DNA of 64,000 bases, from the NCBI RefSeq assembly GCF_003119195.2, contig NZ_CP022253.1, positions 2,365,001 to 2,429,000 of the forward strand, read 5' to 3'. The notes under the pieces were generated by a model, which saw only the letters and a list, made by a program, of their open reading frames with translations, made no database searches and was not told where the DNA came from. This stretch comes from Azospirillum baldaniorum. GTDB lineage: Bacteria; Pseudomonadota; Alphaproteobacteria; Azospirillales; Azospirillaceae. The position numbers were made by a program, and so were the translations under genes. Below are positions 9,252 to 17,099 of this stretch, in pieces (position 1 is the first letter of the stretch; each line of letters begins with the position of its first letter).

Positions 9252-10589
9252 ATGACGACGACCGACACGCTGCTGGGCCGAAGCGCCATTCCGGCGGAGC
9301 CGCGCCGCGCCGAGCCCTCCATCGGCGGAGCGGTGCGGGCGGGCTGCGCGGTGATCGCCCTGGCGTTGGGCGCCGGGCTCGGCTGGGGCTTCCTGGCCCC
9401 GCTGGACAGCGCCGCCCACGCACCGGGCACGGTGGTGGTGGACGGCAACCGCAAGACCATCCAGCATCTGGAAGGCGGCATCGTCGCCGAACTGGCGGTG
9501 CGCGACGGCGACACGGTGGCCGCCGGCCAGACCCTGCTCCGCCTGGAGGGGACGCAGAGCCGCGCCACCCTGGAGGAGCTGTCCACCGAACAGGCCGCCG
9601 CCCTGGTCCGCATGGCCCGCCTGCGCGCCGAATACGCCGACCAGCGCGCCTTCTCCGTCCCGACAGACCTGGTGGACGGGGCCCCCGCCGCCCGGCGCGC
9701 CCTGGCCGTGCAGCAGCAGCTGTTCGCCGCCCGCTGGACCCGCCACGACGGCGACATCGCCGTTCTGCGCGAGCAGCGCCTCCAGGCCGAGCGCGAGGTG
9801 ACCGCCCACCGCGCCCAGGAGCGCGCGGCGGCCGAGCAGATCGTCTACATCGAGGAGGAACTGGCCGGCGTGCTCGACCTCTTCAACAAGGGTCTGGAGC
9901 GCAAGCTGCGGGTCTTGTCGCTGAAGCGCGCCATGGCCGATCTGGCCGGCACCCGCGATCAATCCCACGCCCGCGCCCTGCTGGCCGAGCAAGCGGTGAC
10001 GGTCGCCGACACCCAGCTCCATGCCAAGGAGACGGCCCGCCGGTCCGACATCGCCGCCGAGATGGAGGAGGCGCAGAACGCCCTGGACCAGACCGCCGCC
10101 CGCCTGAAGGCCGCCCGCGACGCGGTGGAGCGCACGGAGATCCGCGCCCCGGTTCCGGGCCGCGTGGTCGGGCTGACCGTCTTCACCGTGGGTGGGGTGG
10201 TGAAGCCGGGCGAGCCGCTGATGGACATCGTCCCGGACAGCGGCCCGCCGACCATCGAGGCGCGCATCGACCCGCTGGACATCGACGTGGTGAAGGCCGG
10301 CCAGACCGCGCAGGTCCGCCTCAGCGCCTTCAAGCCCCGCCGCACGCCCTCGATCGACGCCACCGTCGTGGACGTCTCCGCCGACCGCCTGACCGACCCG
10401 ACGACCCACGCCCCCTACTTCGTGGCTCGCATCCGCCCTCTGCCCGGCGCGCTGGAGCGCATCGGCCCGGCGGCCCTGCATCCGGGCATGCCCGCCGACG
10501 TGCTGATCGCGACCGGCCAGCGCCGGGCCATCGATTATGTGCTGGCGCCGTTGCAGGACGCCATGGCCCATGCATTGACGGAGGATTGA
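9252..10589 (+). CDS. Type I secretion membrane fusion protein (HlyD/PrtE family)
   Basis: The 445-residue protein has one N-terminal transmembrane segment (about residues 28-50). A lipoyl-like half follows (VVVDGNRKTIQHLEGGIV), then a long periplasmic coiled coil (about 95-290), the second lipoyl half (IRAPVPGRVVGL) and a C-terminal beta-barrel. This is the normal layout and length for PrtE-type adaptors that link the inner-membrane ABC exporter to TolC. It is the last gene of the secretion operon and is followed by a strong hairpin at 10623-10655. Confidence 0.92.
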   Translation: MTTTDTLLGRSAIPAEPRRAEPSIGGAVRAGCAVIALALGAGLGWGFLAPLDSAAHAPGTVVVDGNRKTIQHLEGGIVAELAVRDGDTVAAGQTLLRLEGTQSRATLEELSTEQAAALVRMARLRAEYADQRAFSVPTDLVDGAPAARRALAVQQQLFAARWTRHDGDIAVLREQRLQAEREVTAHRAQERAAAEQIVYIEEELAGVLDLFNKGLERKLRVLSLKRAMADLAGTRDQSHARALLAEQAVTVADTQLHAKETARRSDIAAEMEEAQNALDQTAARLKAARDAVERTEIRAPVPGRVVGLTVFTVGGVVKPGEPLMDIVPDSGPPTIEARIDPLDIDVVKAGQTAQVRLSAFKPRRTPSIDATVVDVSADRLTDPTTHAPYFVARIRPLPGALERIGPAALHPGMPADVLIATGQRRAIDYVLAPLQDAMAHALTED

Positions 10590-10622
10590 AGCGGAGCGCA
10601 GCGTCCTGCTTTGATCAAAGAA

Positions 10623-10655
10623 AAAGCCCGCCAAGTCGAAGACTTGACGGGCTTT
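10623..10655 (+). terminator. Strong hairpin terminator after the type I secretion operon
   Basis: A 15-bp stem (AAAGCCCGCCAAGTC / GACTTGACGGGCTTT, one G-T pair) closes a 3-base loop. T-rich tracts lie on both sides, so it can act in both directions. It lies 34 bp after the fusion-protein stop codon. Confidence 0.85.
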
Positions 10656-10658
10656 CTT

Positions 10659-10674
10659 GATGGCAGCAGCGGAG
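10659..10674 (+). repeat. Candidate left attachment site of the island
   Basis: GATGGCAGCAGCGGAG differs at one base from GATGGTAGCAGCGGAG at 27468-27483, which is the 3' end of the tRNA-Met gene. A broken tyrosine recombinase follows about 60-80 bp later. Direct repeats of a tRNA 3' end at both borders are the usual mark of site-specific integration. The repeat is seen; its role as an att site is inferred. Confidence 0.5.
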
Positions 10675-10682
10675 TGCTGCCA
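10661..10682. repeat. Perfect 8-bp inverted repeat overlapping the candidate att site
   Basis: TGGCAGCA at 10661-10668 and TGCTGCCA at 10675-10682 form a perfect palindrome with a 6-base centre. It overlaps the candidate attachment repeat and could be a recombinase arm or core site, or only a hairpin belonging to the terminator just upstream. Confidence 0.4.
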
Positions 10683-10729
10683 CCGTTACAGTCCTACAAT
10701 CAAGTTCCCCGTCTGAGCGGAACAAAAGC

Positions 10730-11138
10730 AGATTTTCTCTCGGTTCAGACGCGGCGAAAGCCCTACGCGCGTGGCTCGGCCACGCCCTAGATGCCGTCAT
10801 GGGCTTTGCTCCAAGCTCTGGCTTGGGCGGGCGGCACCTCGTATCTCCCACCAAGATCAGCACCGTCGAGTCGCACACCATCCTCCGGAACCGCTGGTGG
10901 AAGCCACTCATGGTGGAAGCCGGACTGGTGACGGACGATGGGAAGCTGCACTTCAGTTTCCACAAGCCCCGTCACGCGGCGGCCAGCCTGTGGATTGAGA
11001 TGGGGCTCCGGCCCAAGCGGATTCAGAAGCTGATAGGCCATGCGGCGTTGCAGATGACCATAGGCTTACGGCCACCTCGGGCACGACCCGGCTCAAGGCA
11101 GCCAGATCGCCCGCCAAATGGAACGGCAGTTGGGTTAA
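10730..11138 (+). pseudogene. Tyrosine recombinase (phage-type integrase), C-terminal remnant
   Basis: Only the C-terminal catalytic part remains. The Arg-His box (FHKPRHAAASLW) and the helix before the nucleophile (PKRIQKLIGHAALQMTI) are readable to 11062. The next family element, YGHL with the catalytic tyrosine at 11067-11069, is in another frame and runs to TAA at 11136-11138, ending RQMERQLG. About two bases are missing at 11063-11066, and the N-terminal half of the gene is absent. The remnant is adjacent to the candidate att repeat and is cut off by an IS element immediately after its stop codon. Confidence 0.8.
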
Positions 11139-11990
11139 GAGTGCGTAACAAAACCGGCTGGGAACGGTTGGTAGGGGCATGGCAGCCCCTCTTGTTTGCG
11201 ACGCCTTGTGGGCGATCATCGAACCTCTGATCCCGCCGGAGCCGCCCAAGCCGAAAGGCGGACGGCCCCGGCTGTGCGATCGTGCTGCGCTGACCGGCAT
11301 CCTGTTCGTGCTGCGCACGGGTATTCCTTGGGAGCTTCTGCCGGTGGAGATGGGCTGCGGCTCGGGTATGACCTGCTGGCGGCGTCTGCACGAGTGGCAT
11401 CGGGCTGGCGTGTGGGAACGGCTGCATCGTGTGCTGCTCGACCGTCTCGGCTATGCCAACGCCATCAACTGGGATCGTGCGGCGGTGGACAGCGCCAGCG
11501 TCCCGGCAAAAAGGGGGGTGAGGAGACCGGCCCGAACCCGACGGATCGCGGCAAGCCGGGCTCCAAGCGCCACATCCTCGTCGATGCTAACGGCATCCCG
11601 CTCGCCCTGAGGATCTCGCCAGCCAACCGGCACGACAGCAAGCTGCTGGAGGCGCTGGTCGATGCCGTGCCGGCGATCCGCCAGTGTGCGGGCCGGCCCC
11701 GGCGGCGACCGGCCAAGCTGCATGCCGACAAGGGCTACGACTTCGCTCACTGCCGGCGGGCGCTGCGCCAACGAGCGATCATTCCGCGGATTGCCCGGCG
11801 TGGCGTCGAAAGCAGCGAGCGTCTCGGCCGATATCGATGGGTGGTCGAGCGTACGCTCGCTTGGTTTGCCCGCTTCCGCCGCATCGCCGTCCGCTACGAA
11901 CGGCGCGCCGACATCTTCACTGCCTTTCACCATATCGCGGCCAGCCTCATCTGCTGGCGCTTCGTCCAGAGATGGTTCTGTTAGGCGCTC
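11139..11990 (+). mobile_element. Complete IS5-family element (IS427-like group), 852 bp
   Basis: Imperfect terminal inverted repeats of 17 bp (GAGTGCGTAACAAAACC at 11139-11155 against the complement of 11974-11990, 14 of 17 matching) enclose one transposase split over two frames. TAA lies on both sides (11136-11138 and 11991-11993), fitting the 2-4 bp target duplication of this group. The ends, the duplication and the gene are all intact, so the element may still be active. It landed precisely on the recombinase stop codon. Confidence 0.88.
11179..11984 (+). CDS. IS5-family transposase made by -1 frameshifting
   Basis: The first frame (11179-11610) carries the N-terminal domain up to VDSASVPAK. 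The second frame (open to 11984) carries KKGGEETGPNPTDRGKPGSK, the rest of the DDE domain (HADKGYDF; the closing YRWVVERTLAWF with the catalytic Glu) and a normal end. The switch occurs at a run of five A and six G around 11508-11518. A -1 slip there restores the family consensus, as known for IS427-type elements. The fused protein would be about 268 residues. Without slippage only a truncated regulator-like protein would be made. Confidence 0.85.
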
Positions 11991-12211
11991 TAAGAGTGCA
12001 GATCAAAACCTCTTCCAGGCCAAGCAAAATCAATGGTTTGAACCCATAGAAACGGGGATTCGATGCGCGCTCTAAACCCTCCCGCCAGATCCGCTCACCA
12101 CCACCGAGCGGCACAGGCGTATTCCAAGGGCTTGGCCGGACTTCTCAAGCGCGTCATCGTCAGAGATTTCAATAAGCTCGAGAACCCTATCCGGAAACTA
12201 TTTCCATTATC
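11991..12211. other. Short region after the IS element, no gene
   Basis: This 221-bp stretch contains no supported gene. Its first bases (GAGTGCAGATCAAAACC at 11994-12010) resemble the left inverted repeat of the adjacent IS at 13 of 17 positions, so it may be the scar of an older related element. Confidence 0.4.
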
Positions 12212-12814
12212 TTAATCTCCAGGGTCATATGCCTCAACAATGAAAGGGCCTCTTCCTTTCACCATCGTCACTTCTATTTGAGCATCCGTTTCTTCTGGTG
12301 ATTTTGCAGAACAAATGCGCCCAGTTACAATGTGCATCTCTCGTCCTATTGTTTTTTGAACAGTTGGAGAAATTGAAGTAACAGATACGTCAATTTTGTT
12401 AGAAGGCTTCGTCATGGCAATGTAATTACGACATGATCCGGAAGGTAAGCTAATGATAGTTGCTGACGACTCCGACAATTCTAAAAATCCTCTACTGTAC
12501 TCTTTTGGCGTTTGCCCGTTGAACAGTCTGTTCCTTGTAGCTTTGGTCACATCGTACCACATCTGGTCAGGTACATTTTCGGCGAGAGATTCAGCGCGAC
12601 TATCGCCGGATAGCATCCCAATCCTCATATATTCGTATGACAGTCCAATTAATGTGAGTACAACTGAAAATACCATGAAGACGTATATTGAGGTGATTAT
12701 GCTGGATCGGGGACGCGCGACTTTTTGCTCGGCCAATAGCAAGCGATAAGACAATATAGCGAGCGAAAGCCCCAATCCGCTTAAGCCATATCCAAGCAAT
12801 TTACTGAATTCCAT
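12212..12814 (-). CDS. Hypothetical membrane protein in AT-rich DNA
   Basis: The 200-residue product has two hydrophobic segments, at about residues 8-27 and 40-62, and then a soluble C-terminal region rich in Ser/Thr with no recognised motif. A GGGGGG purine run precedes the ATG. Base composition is clearly lower in GC than neighbouring core genes, indicating recent acquisition. I do not recognise the family. Small two-helix proteins with a soluble tail in prophage or island DNA are often of defence or stress type, but nothing here proves that. Confidence 0.6.
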   Translation of the reverse strand: MEFSKLLGYGLSGLGLSLAILSYRLLLAEQKVARPRSSIITSIYVFMVFSVVLTLIGLSYEYMRIGMLSGDSRAESLAENVPDQMWYDVTKATRNRLFNGQTPKEYSRGFLELSESSATIISLPSGSCRNYIAMTKPSNKIDVSVTSISPTVQKTIGREMHIVTGRICSAKSPEETDAQIEVTMVKGRGPFIVEAYDPGD

Positions 12815-13542
12815 TTCAAACCCCCCAACAGTTTTCTTGACATTATAAAATACTCAGCTCAACTTTCTCCGGATGCGTAATATCTATAATTTCCATTCAT
12901 CTACAATCTGTCGAGCGGTGTTTTTGGGTGGGTGCTATTTATAAATATATGCCATCCGTATGCTTACCCATTTTGGCATCTAAGAAATACGTAGTACCGC
13001 TTATAGATTATAAAGCAGGTCTTCCAACTTTGATTTATTGTGAGCGGATAGATAAATCGCTTAAGAGACGAAGGCGGTTCGCTGGCAGCCGAAAAAAACG
13101 TAGCGCTATAGGCGGTCCATATCGATACGGAAAGGCTCTGCCTGCTGTCCTGTTTCGCAGCCTTTCGGACGAAAGAGGTTTTGACGGACATTTCCCAGAT
13201 GGACGACTCATCCGTCTATTCGGGAGGCAGTTTACCTGCGTTCTCCTATGGAATCGAACCAGCGGCACCACGCATTCTGGGAGTTGCATCACCCGCACAC
13301 TACTCACCTTTTACCGCCGCCGAAACAGTTTACGGGGGCTTTCGCAATGTGAGTGCCCAGGCTTATTCAGTCGACCGGATCGCTGCCGTCGCAGCAGGCG
13401 AAAAACGAGTGTTTTTGCGGGGTTTCAGGCCACGGTTTGCACAGGTTGTTGCAAACCGTGGCACTGAGTTCAAGATCAAGGGCCTTCTCAGCGCATGAGA
13501 CGAAAGTCTCACACGTCGAAGCCACCGGCAGTTAACCGCGGA
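12815..13542. other. AT-rich island DNA without a convincing gene
   Basis: This 728-bp region is AT-richer than its surroundings. Open frames on both strands (for example 12928-13467) lack ribosome-binding sites, domain character and codon bias. It contains a perfect 13-bp palindrome at 13429-13462. It may hold promoters or decayed genes of the former element. Confidence 0.5.
13429..13462. repeat. Perfect 13-bp inverted repeat
   Basis: GCCACGGTTTGCA at 13429-13441 is exactly complementary to TGCAAACCGTGGC at 13450-13462, with an 8-base loop. There is no T-tract, so it may be a protein-binding or IS-end palindrome and not a terminator. Confidence 0.6.
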
Positions 13543-13941
13543 TCACCTCGCCGCCCCCTTCAGCTTCTCGACGGTCCGCAAGGTGCCTATGCCCAGCATC
13601 GGCACCAGCAGCCCGAGCAGCGTTTCCGTGTCGATCTGCGGCAGGCTGGTGCCCGGCGCGTAGACCGTCAGCGCCCAGCCGGCCAGCGGGTACACGACCG
13701 TCTGCACCCCCAGCCCGAGCACGCACAGCCACCCCACCGCTGGGCGCCAGCCGGCAACAAACAGGGATGGGTGGGCGGCCTCTGCGGCGTTGACCTGGAG
13801 TTGTGCCGAATCGGACGCGGACAGCACGTCGATGACCTTGGCCTGCATCTCCGCCGCCGCCTTGGCTTGCGCCTGTGGATCGGGGATGCGCTCCACCAGT
13901 TCGGTGATGATCGGCATCAGCAGGGGAAGAAGCTGGAGCAT
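13543..13941 (-). CDS. Holin of the gene-transfer-agent 3TM type
   Basis: The 132-residue protein has an N-terminal hydrophobic start (MLQLLPLLMPIITELVERIPDPQAQ, split here as residues 1-25), a helical linker and two hydrophobic segments near residues 65-90 and 107-122. The FVAGWRPAVGWLC region is characteristic of the GTA_holin_3TM family. These proteins permeabilise the inner membrane during phage or gene-transfer-agent release. It is 1 bp from the downstream-reading remnant of a phage lysis/structural gene, so the pair is a prophage lysis-module remnant. Confidence 0.75.
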   Translation of the reverse strand: MLQLLPLLMPIITELVERIPDPQAQAKAAAEMQAKVIDVLSASDSAQLQVNAAEAAHPSLFVAGWRPAVGWLCVLGLGVQTVVYPLAGWALTVYAPGTSLPQIDTETLLGLLVPMLGIGTLRTVEKLKGAAR

Positions 13942-13942
13942 G

Positions 13943-14422
13943 TCACACCTCCGTCAGGCCAAGGGCCATCATGGCGGCCCGGTGATGGTGTTCGGGGCTG
14001 TACCAGTCCGCCGGGAAGTCCCGCGGCGCCCGGCCATTCTCATGGGTGACGATGGCGCGGGCCATGCCGGTCAGCGTCTCGGCATAGCCCCAATCCAGCG
14101 GCGCGTCGGGATCGAAGCCCAGGCGGCGGGCCACCCTGTTCACATAGGCGGCGGTGTCATTCTCGGACGGCGGCGCCCAGCGGCTGATCGCCTGCTGGAT
14201 GGTGACGATGCGCCGGCCCTGCGGGTCCGTCTTGCGCCGGTAGTTCAACAGCACCCGCATCAGCGCCCGCAGTCCGTAGAGCGGGCTGTCGAACTGGCGG
14301 AACGCAGCGTCGGTCTGGATGGCGGACAGGCCCAGCCAATCGTCGCCGTGGCGCAGATTGCCGGGGTTGTTGTTGCGGACCCTACGCGGCAGCGTGGGGG
14401 CGCGCGGGATCGCCGCGCCGGT
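13943..14422 (-). pseudogene. Phage structural/lysis protein (P5-like), N-terminally truncated
   Basis: The frame reads NNNPGNLRHGDDWLG, then FDSPLYGLRALMRVLLNYRR and TIQQAISRWAPPSENDTAAY. This is the pattern of the P5-type structural proteins that accompany phage lysis genes. The frame is closed by TGA at 14423-14425 before any start codon, so the 5' end is lost where IS fragments begin. A shorter start at 14260 could still give a 105-residue product. It lies directly upstream of the holin gene. Confidence 0.65.
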
Positions 14423-14589
14423 TCACGTGGTCATCAGGACAGCACCCCGTGCGCCGCCTTCACGCAGTGTCGTGGCGATCGTCTCCGGCGTGGTGGGGCA
14501 CTTGCCCTGCCAGAGCACCTTCCCAGTTCCATCGACTGCACAGATGGAGCCTGGGCCTGCGGCATGTCCAACCCCACGTACTGTTCCAT
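14423..14589 (-). pseudogene. IS110-family transposase, N-terminal fragment
   Basis: The ATG at 14589 begins MEQYVGLD, the N-terminus of IS110 transposases (DEDD type). After a frameshift near 14560 the frame continues SICAVDGTGKVLWQG and PTTPETIATTLREG, matching the family, and then breaks off at about 14425. Only the first 55 or so of roughly 340 residues remain, so it is inactive. Confidence 0.75.
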
Positions 14590-14714
14590 GGCTGCCCTCG
14601 TCGGCGTCGTGGTTGCTGCTCGGTTGTAAACGCCAAGCCCATGCTTCGAGGGCCGCCACCCGCAATACCCCCATGTGCGCAAACCGGCACGAGCCGTGAT
14701 TTTCCAGGTGCCAC

Positions 14715-15142
14715 TCACCTTTGCCGAACACCGTCAGCCCCGTGGAGACGATCACCACGGAGACCGGTCCGTCCGTCCTGGCCGGCGCTGACGCGACCTT
14801 CCAGAATGGCGCTGCGCCGGGAGAAGGTCGTGTGATCCGGAACCGGCAGGTCCAGGCCGAGCAGGCGTATGAGCGGGCCCAGCAAACCCTCGGTCTGCCG
14901 CCATGGCCGACCGAACGCCAGACGCAGCGTCAGCCCGGTCTCGATGGTGACATCGGAGCAGCGCGCCGGCCGGCCGCGTCGGCCCGCAGCGGGCAGCGTC
15001 CAGGCGGCGGCGCCTCCGGCCTCACCCACACCGCCAAGTCACCGCGCCGGCGAAGCGCCGCATCGTGGGCCACCCAATTCTCCACACGATAGCGGGCCTT
15101 GGGGATCTTGCGGCGGCGGGGCTCATTGGCCTCGTCCGGCAT
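14715..15142 (-). pseudogene. IS5-family transposase remnant, frameshifted and truncated
   Basis: The 5' part (from 15142) reads KARYRVENWVAHDAALRRRG and DLAVWV. After a frame change near 15020 the product continues GRRGRPARCSDVTIETGLTL, RLAFGRPWRQTEGLLG and DLPVPDHTTFSRR. This is the N-terminal third of a transposase of the IS5 superfamily distinct from the one at 11139. The catalytic C-terminus is missing, so it cannot be active. Confidence 0.75.
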
Positions 15143-16068
15143 CGGAGGCTCGGCTTCAGCGGGCCGCCTTTATAACCGCTTGGCCTCCCGAACACCACTG
15201 GTCCGGCCTTTTTGCACCAACGCCCCAGCAAATAGTTCTCTACAAAAATAAATACGCATCCTACCATGAAACAATATTTAAAAATCCTCCATTGACAGGC
15301 TTGTATCCATATATGATCATCATGAAAGCCATGCTTGTAATACTATGGTATGGTGTCATGCGGACAGCGCCTGAAAGCTTCCATTGCCAACATGCCATAC
15401 GAACTGTCCCCAACAGCGGAACAAAGTGGCGGCCTTGAGGAGCTCGGGTTCATTGGCGAGCGCACGACAACGCTGGGCGGGCACTCCCAGCGTATAACGG
15501 GGTCGGGGCGCCACGGTCCGGTCGTCCGGCATGCCCAGGCGAGCGGAAACGTGGCAGCTGACGCCATCGAGCACCAGAGGGAAGCGCCGGCCGGCCGGAG
15601 AGCCACGGCCGGGGAGCTTGGCCATGAAAGAAGCCGAATGCCCGTGGGTCAGCCGCCAAAGGATCCGACTGCGCGCGCGCTCCGTCGCATCCCGGTCGCG
15701 GCGATGCGGCCCTTTGCCCCCAGGGTGATGAACCAGACGAACATTGCTTCTCACCTCACGGCAGGTGAGATGGCCTGGGCTCGATGGAAGCCTTCATGCG
15801 TCGACCGCATCACTGGTTGCCGGCATGAATGCAGGACGAACGTGGCGTCGTTCGCTCCAATGGTCCTCGCCCCGGATGGTCGTCCGATTACCAAGCGCTC
15901 AAAGACCCCCGCGCCGATCCTCCACGTTCATCGATGGATGCACTTTAACTCTACGCCTTTCTTCAAGCAGCACGGTGTTTATGCGTCTGCTCATGCGGAT
16001 CGACCATCTACCCGTTCGATTACAGAACGCAATCCAGGCTTGGATAAAGAGACAGCGGAGATGATGCC
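15143..16068. other. 926 bp of scrambled island DNA without a supported gene
   Basis: A 240-codon plus-strand frame (15350-16072) and several minus-strand frames cross this region, but none resembles a protein family or shows consistent codon use. The first 200 bp (15230-15350) are AT-rich and include TTGACA at 15292 with a TATATG nearby. It probably consists of IS scars plus the promoter of the GntR gene. Confidence 0.5.
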
Positions 16069-16821
16069 ATGACACATTCGTCCAAAGTCGTCGATCGCGT
16101 TTACCAGCAGCTCAAAGAGCTCGTCATTAGTTTTGAGATACCACCAGGCCACCAAATCCATATTGCGGACGTTGCCGACAAACTGAATGTGAGCGTGACG
16201 CCGGTTCGCGAGGCACTGAACCGGTTGCTGAATGAAGGGTACCTGGCCCGTTCGAGCGGCAGGGGATTTTACAATAGGCATATCGACATCGAAGAGCTGC
16301 GCGATCTCTTCCAATTGCGTGGAAGCATTGCGATTGGAGCCATTCATATTCTGTTGCGCACCAACCTCCGTGATCAGGTTGAGACTCTCCTGATATCTCC
16401 CGAGCTGTCCCGCAATGGGGAGAGCGGATCGCCATTCAAATTAAAGATTTGCGAAAACATCATAGCCGCCGTTGGAAACCATGAAATCATGCGGATCTAC
16501 CGGAACATAAGCGACAGGATGAAATTCATTTGGGACATATATTCGGAAAGCAGCGTCGGAGCCGCTCAAATCGAAGAATATCGCCACAGGTTGAGCGAAG
16601 CGCTTCTGGAACGCGACATGGTTGCCTGCGTCGAGGTGATCGAACGCAACATCGAAACCCAGATTTGGATGCTGGACGAGGTCGTTCAGGTTGGTCTCGC
16701 CAGAGCCTACGGGGGCGGTTTCACACATATGTCGCGATTTTCAAGCCACACCGGCTTTCGATCGCCGCTTCACCGATCCCAAACTGAAGGGTTTCTCATT
16801 CTCGAACCCTCGCAAACCTGA
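16069..16821 (+). CDS. GntR-family transcriptional regulator
   Basis: The 250-residue protein begins with a GntR winged helix (residues 8-72). This includes IADVADKLNVSVTPVREALN and LLNEGYL, the diagnostic PVREAL segment of the FadR/VanR branch. An all-helical effector-binding domain follows, up to about residue 215. The last 35 residues are unusual and may be an altered tail. It is the only regulator near the biosynthetic operon starting at 18881 and the divergent SDR/hydrolase pair, so it is the best candidate for their control. The effector is unknown and could be the operon's own product. Confidence 0.85.
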   Translation: MTHSSKVVDRVYQQLKELVISFEIPPGHQIHIADVADKLNVSVTPVREALNRLLNEGYLARSSGRGFYNRHIDIEELRDLFQLRGSIAIGAIHILLRTNLRDQVETLLISPELSRNGESGSPFKLKICENIIAAVGNHEIMRIYRNISDRMKFIWDIYSESSVGAAQIEEYRHRLSEALLERDMVACVEVIERNIETQIWMLDEVVQVGLARAYGGGFTHMSRFSSHTGFRSPLHRSQTEGFLILEPSQT

Positions 16822-17099
16822 ACGGCGGCATTGCCGCCGCAACAGGGTTCTTCGCCGGGTTGGCTGAGGACAATCAGCTGCGCGAGGCCATCACCAGCGG
16901 CCCCCGTGCCTCGGCGCTGCCGGGGCATTGCCGGGGCTCCGCAGGAAATTCCTGGCGCGCACGGCTGATCCGTCAGGCGGCGGGTTGGCGCCGTCCGGGC
17001 ATCGAAGACGCCACCGTGCCAAAGACGGGGAACGCTCCGTCAGCGTTCCCCGCCCCGCGCCCAGCCCGCGCAGCAACGAATCGAAAGGCCAAGGTGGGG
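16822..17099. other. Convergent intergenic region
   Basis: This 278-bp region lies between the ends of the GntR gene and the hydrolase gene. It holds a short hairpin right after the GntR stop codon and the terminator at 17027-17051. No gene is supported. Confidence 0.5.
17027..17051 (-). terminator. Terminator of the hydrolase/SDR transcript
   Basis: GGGGAACGCT at 17027-17036 pairs perfectly with AGCGTTCCCC at 17042-17051 around a 5-base loop, and on the minus strand it is followed by GTCTTTGG. It lies about 50 bp beyond the hydrolase stop codon. Confidence 0.75.

Noticed and set aside
6520..9423. Very long minus-strand open frame opposite the RTX and secretion genes
   Set aside because: It mirrors the plus-strand genes, has no family motifs and results from GC-rich codon bias; the plus strand encodes clear ABC motifs.
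12928..13467. A 179-codon plus-strand frame in AT-rich DNA
   Set aside because: No ribosome-binding site, irregular composition with many Arg/Cys/Ser and no domain; it crosses a palindrome, so it is probably not coding.
15350..16072. A 240-codon plus-strand frame overlapping the GntR start by ATGA
   Set aside because: The overlap looks like an operon junction, but the product is mixed low-complexity sequence with no family pattern and lies in IS-scarred DNA. I judged it non-coding.
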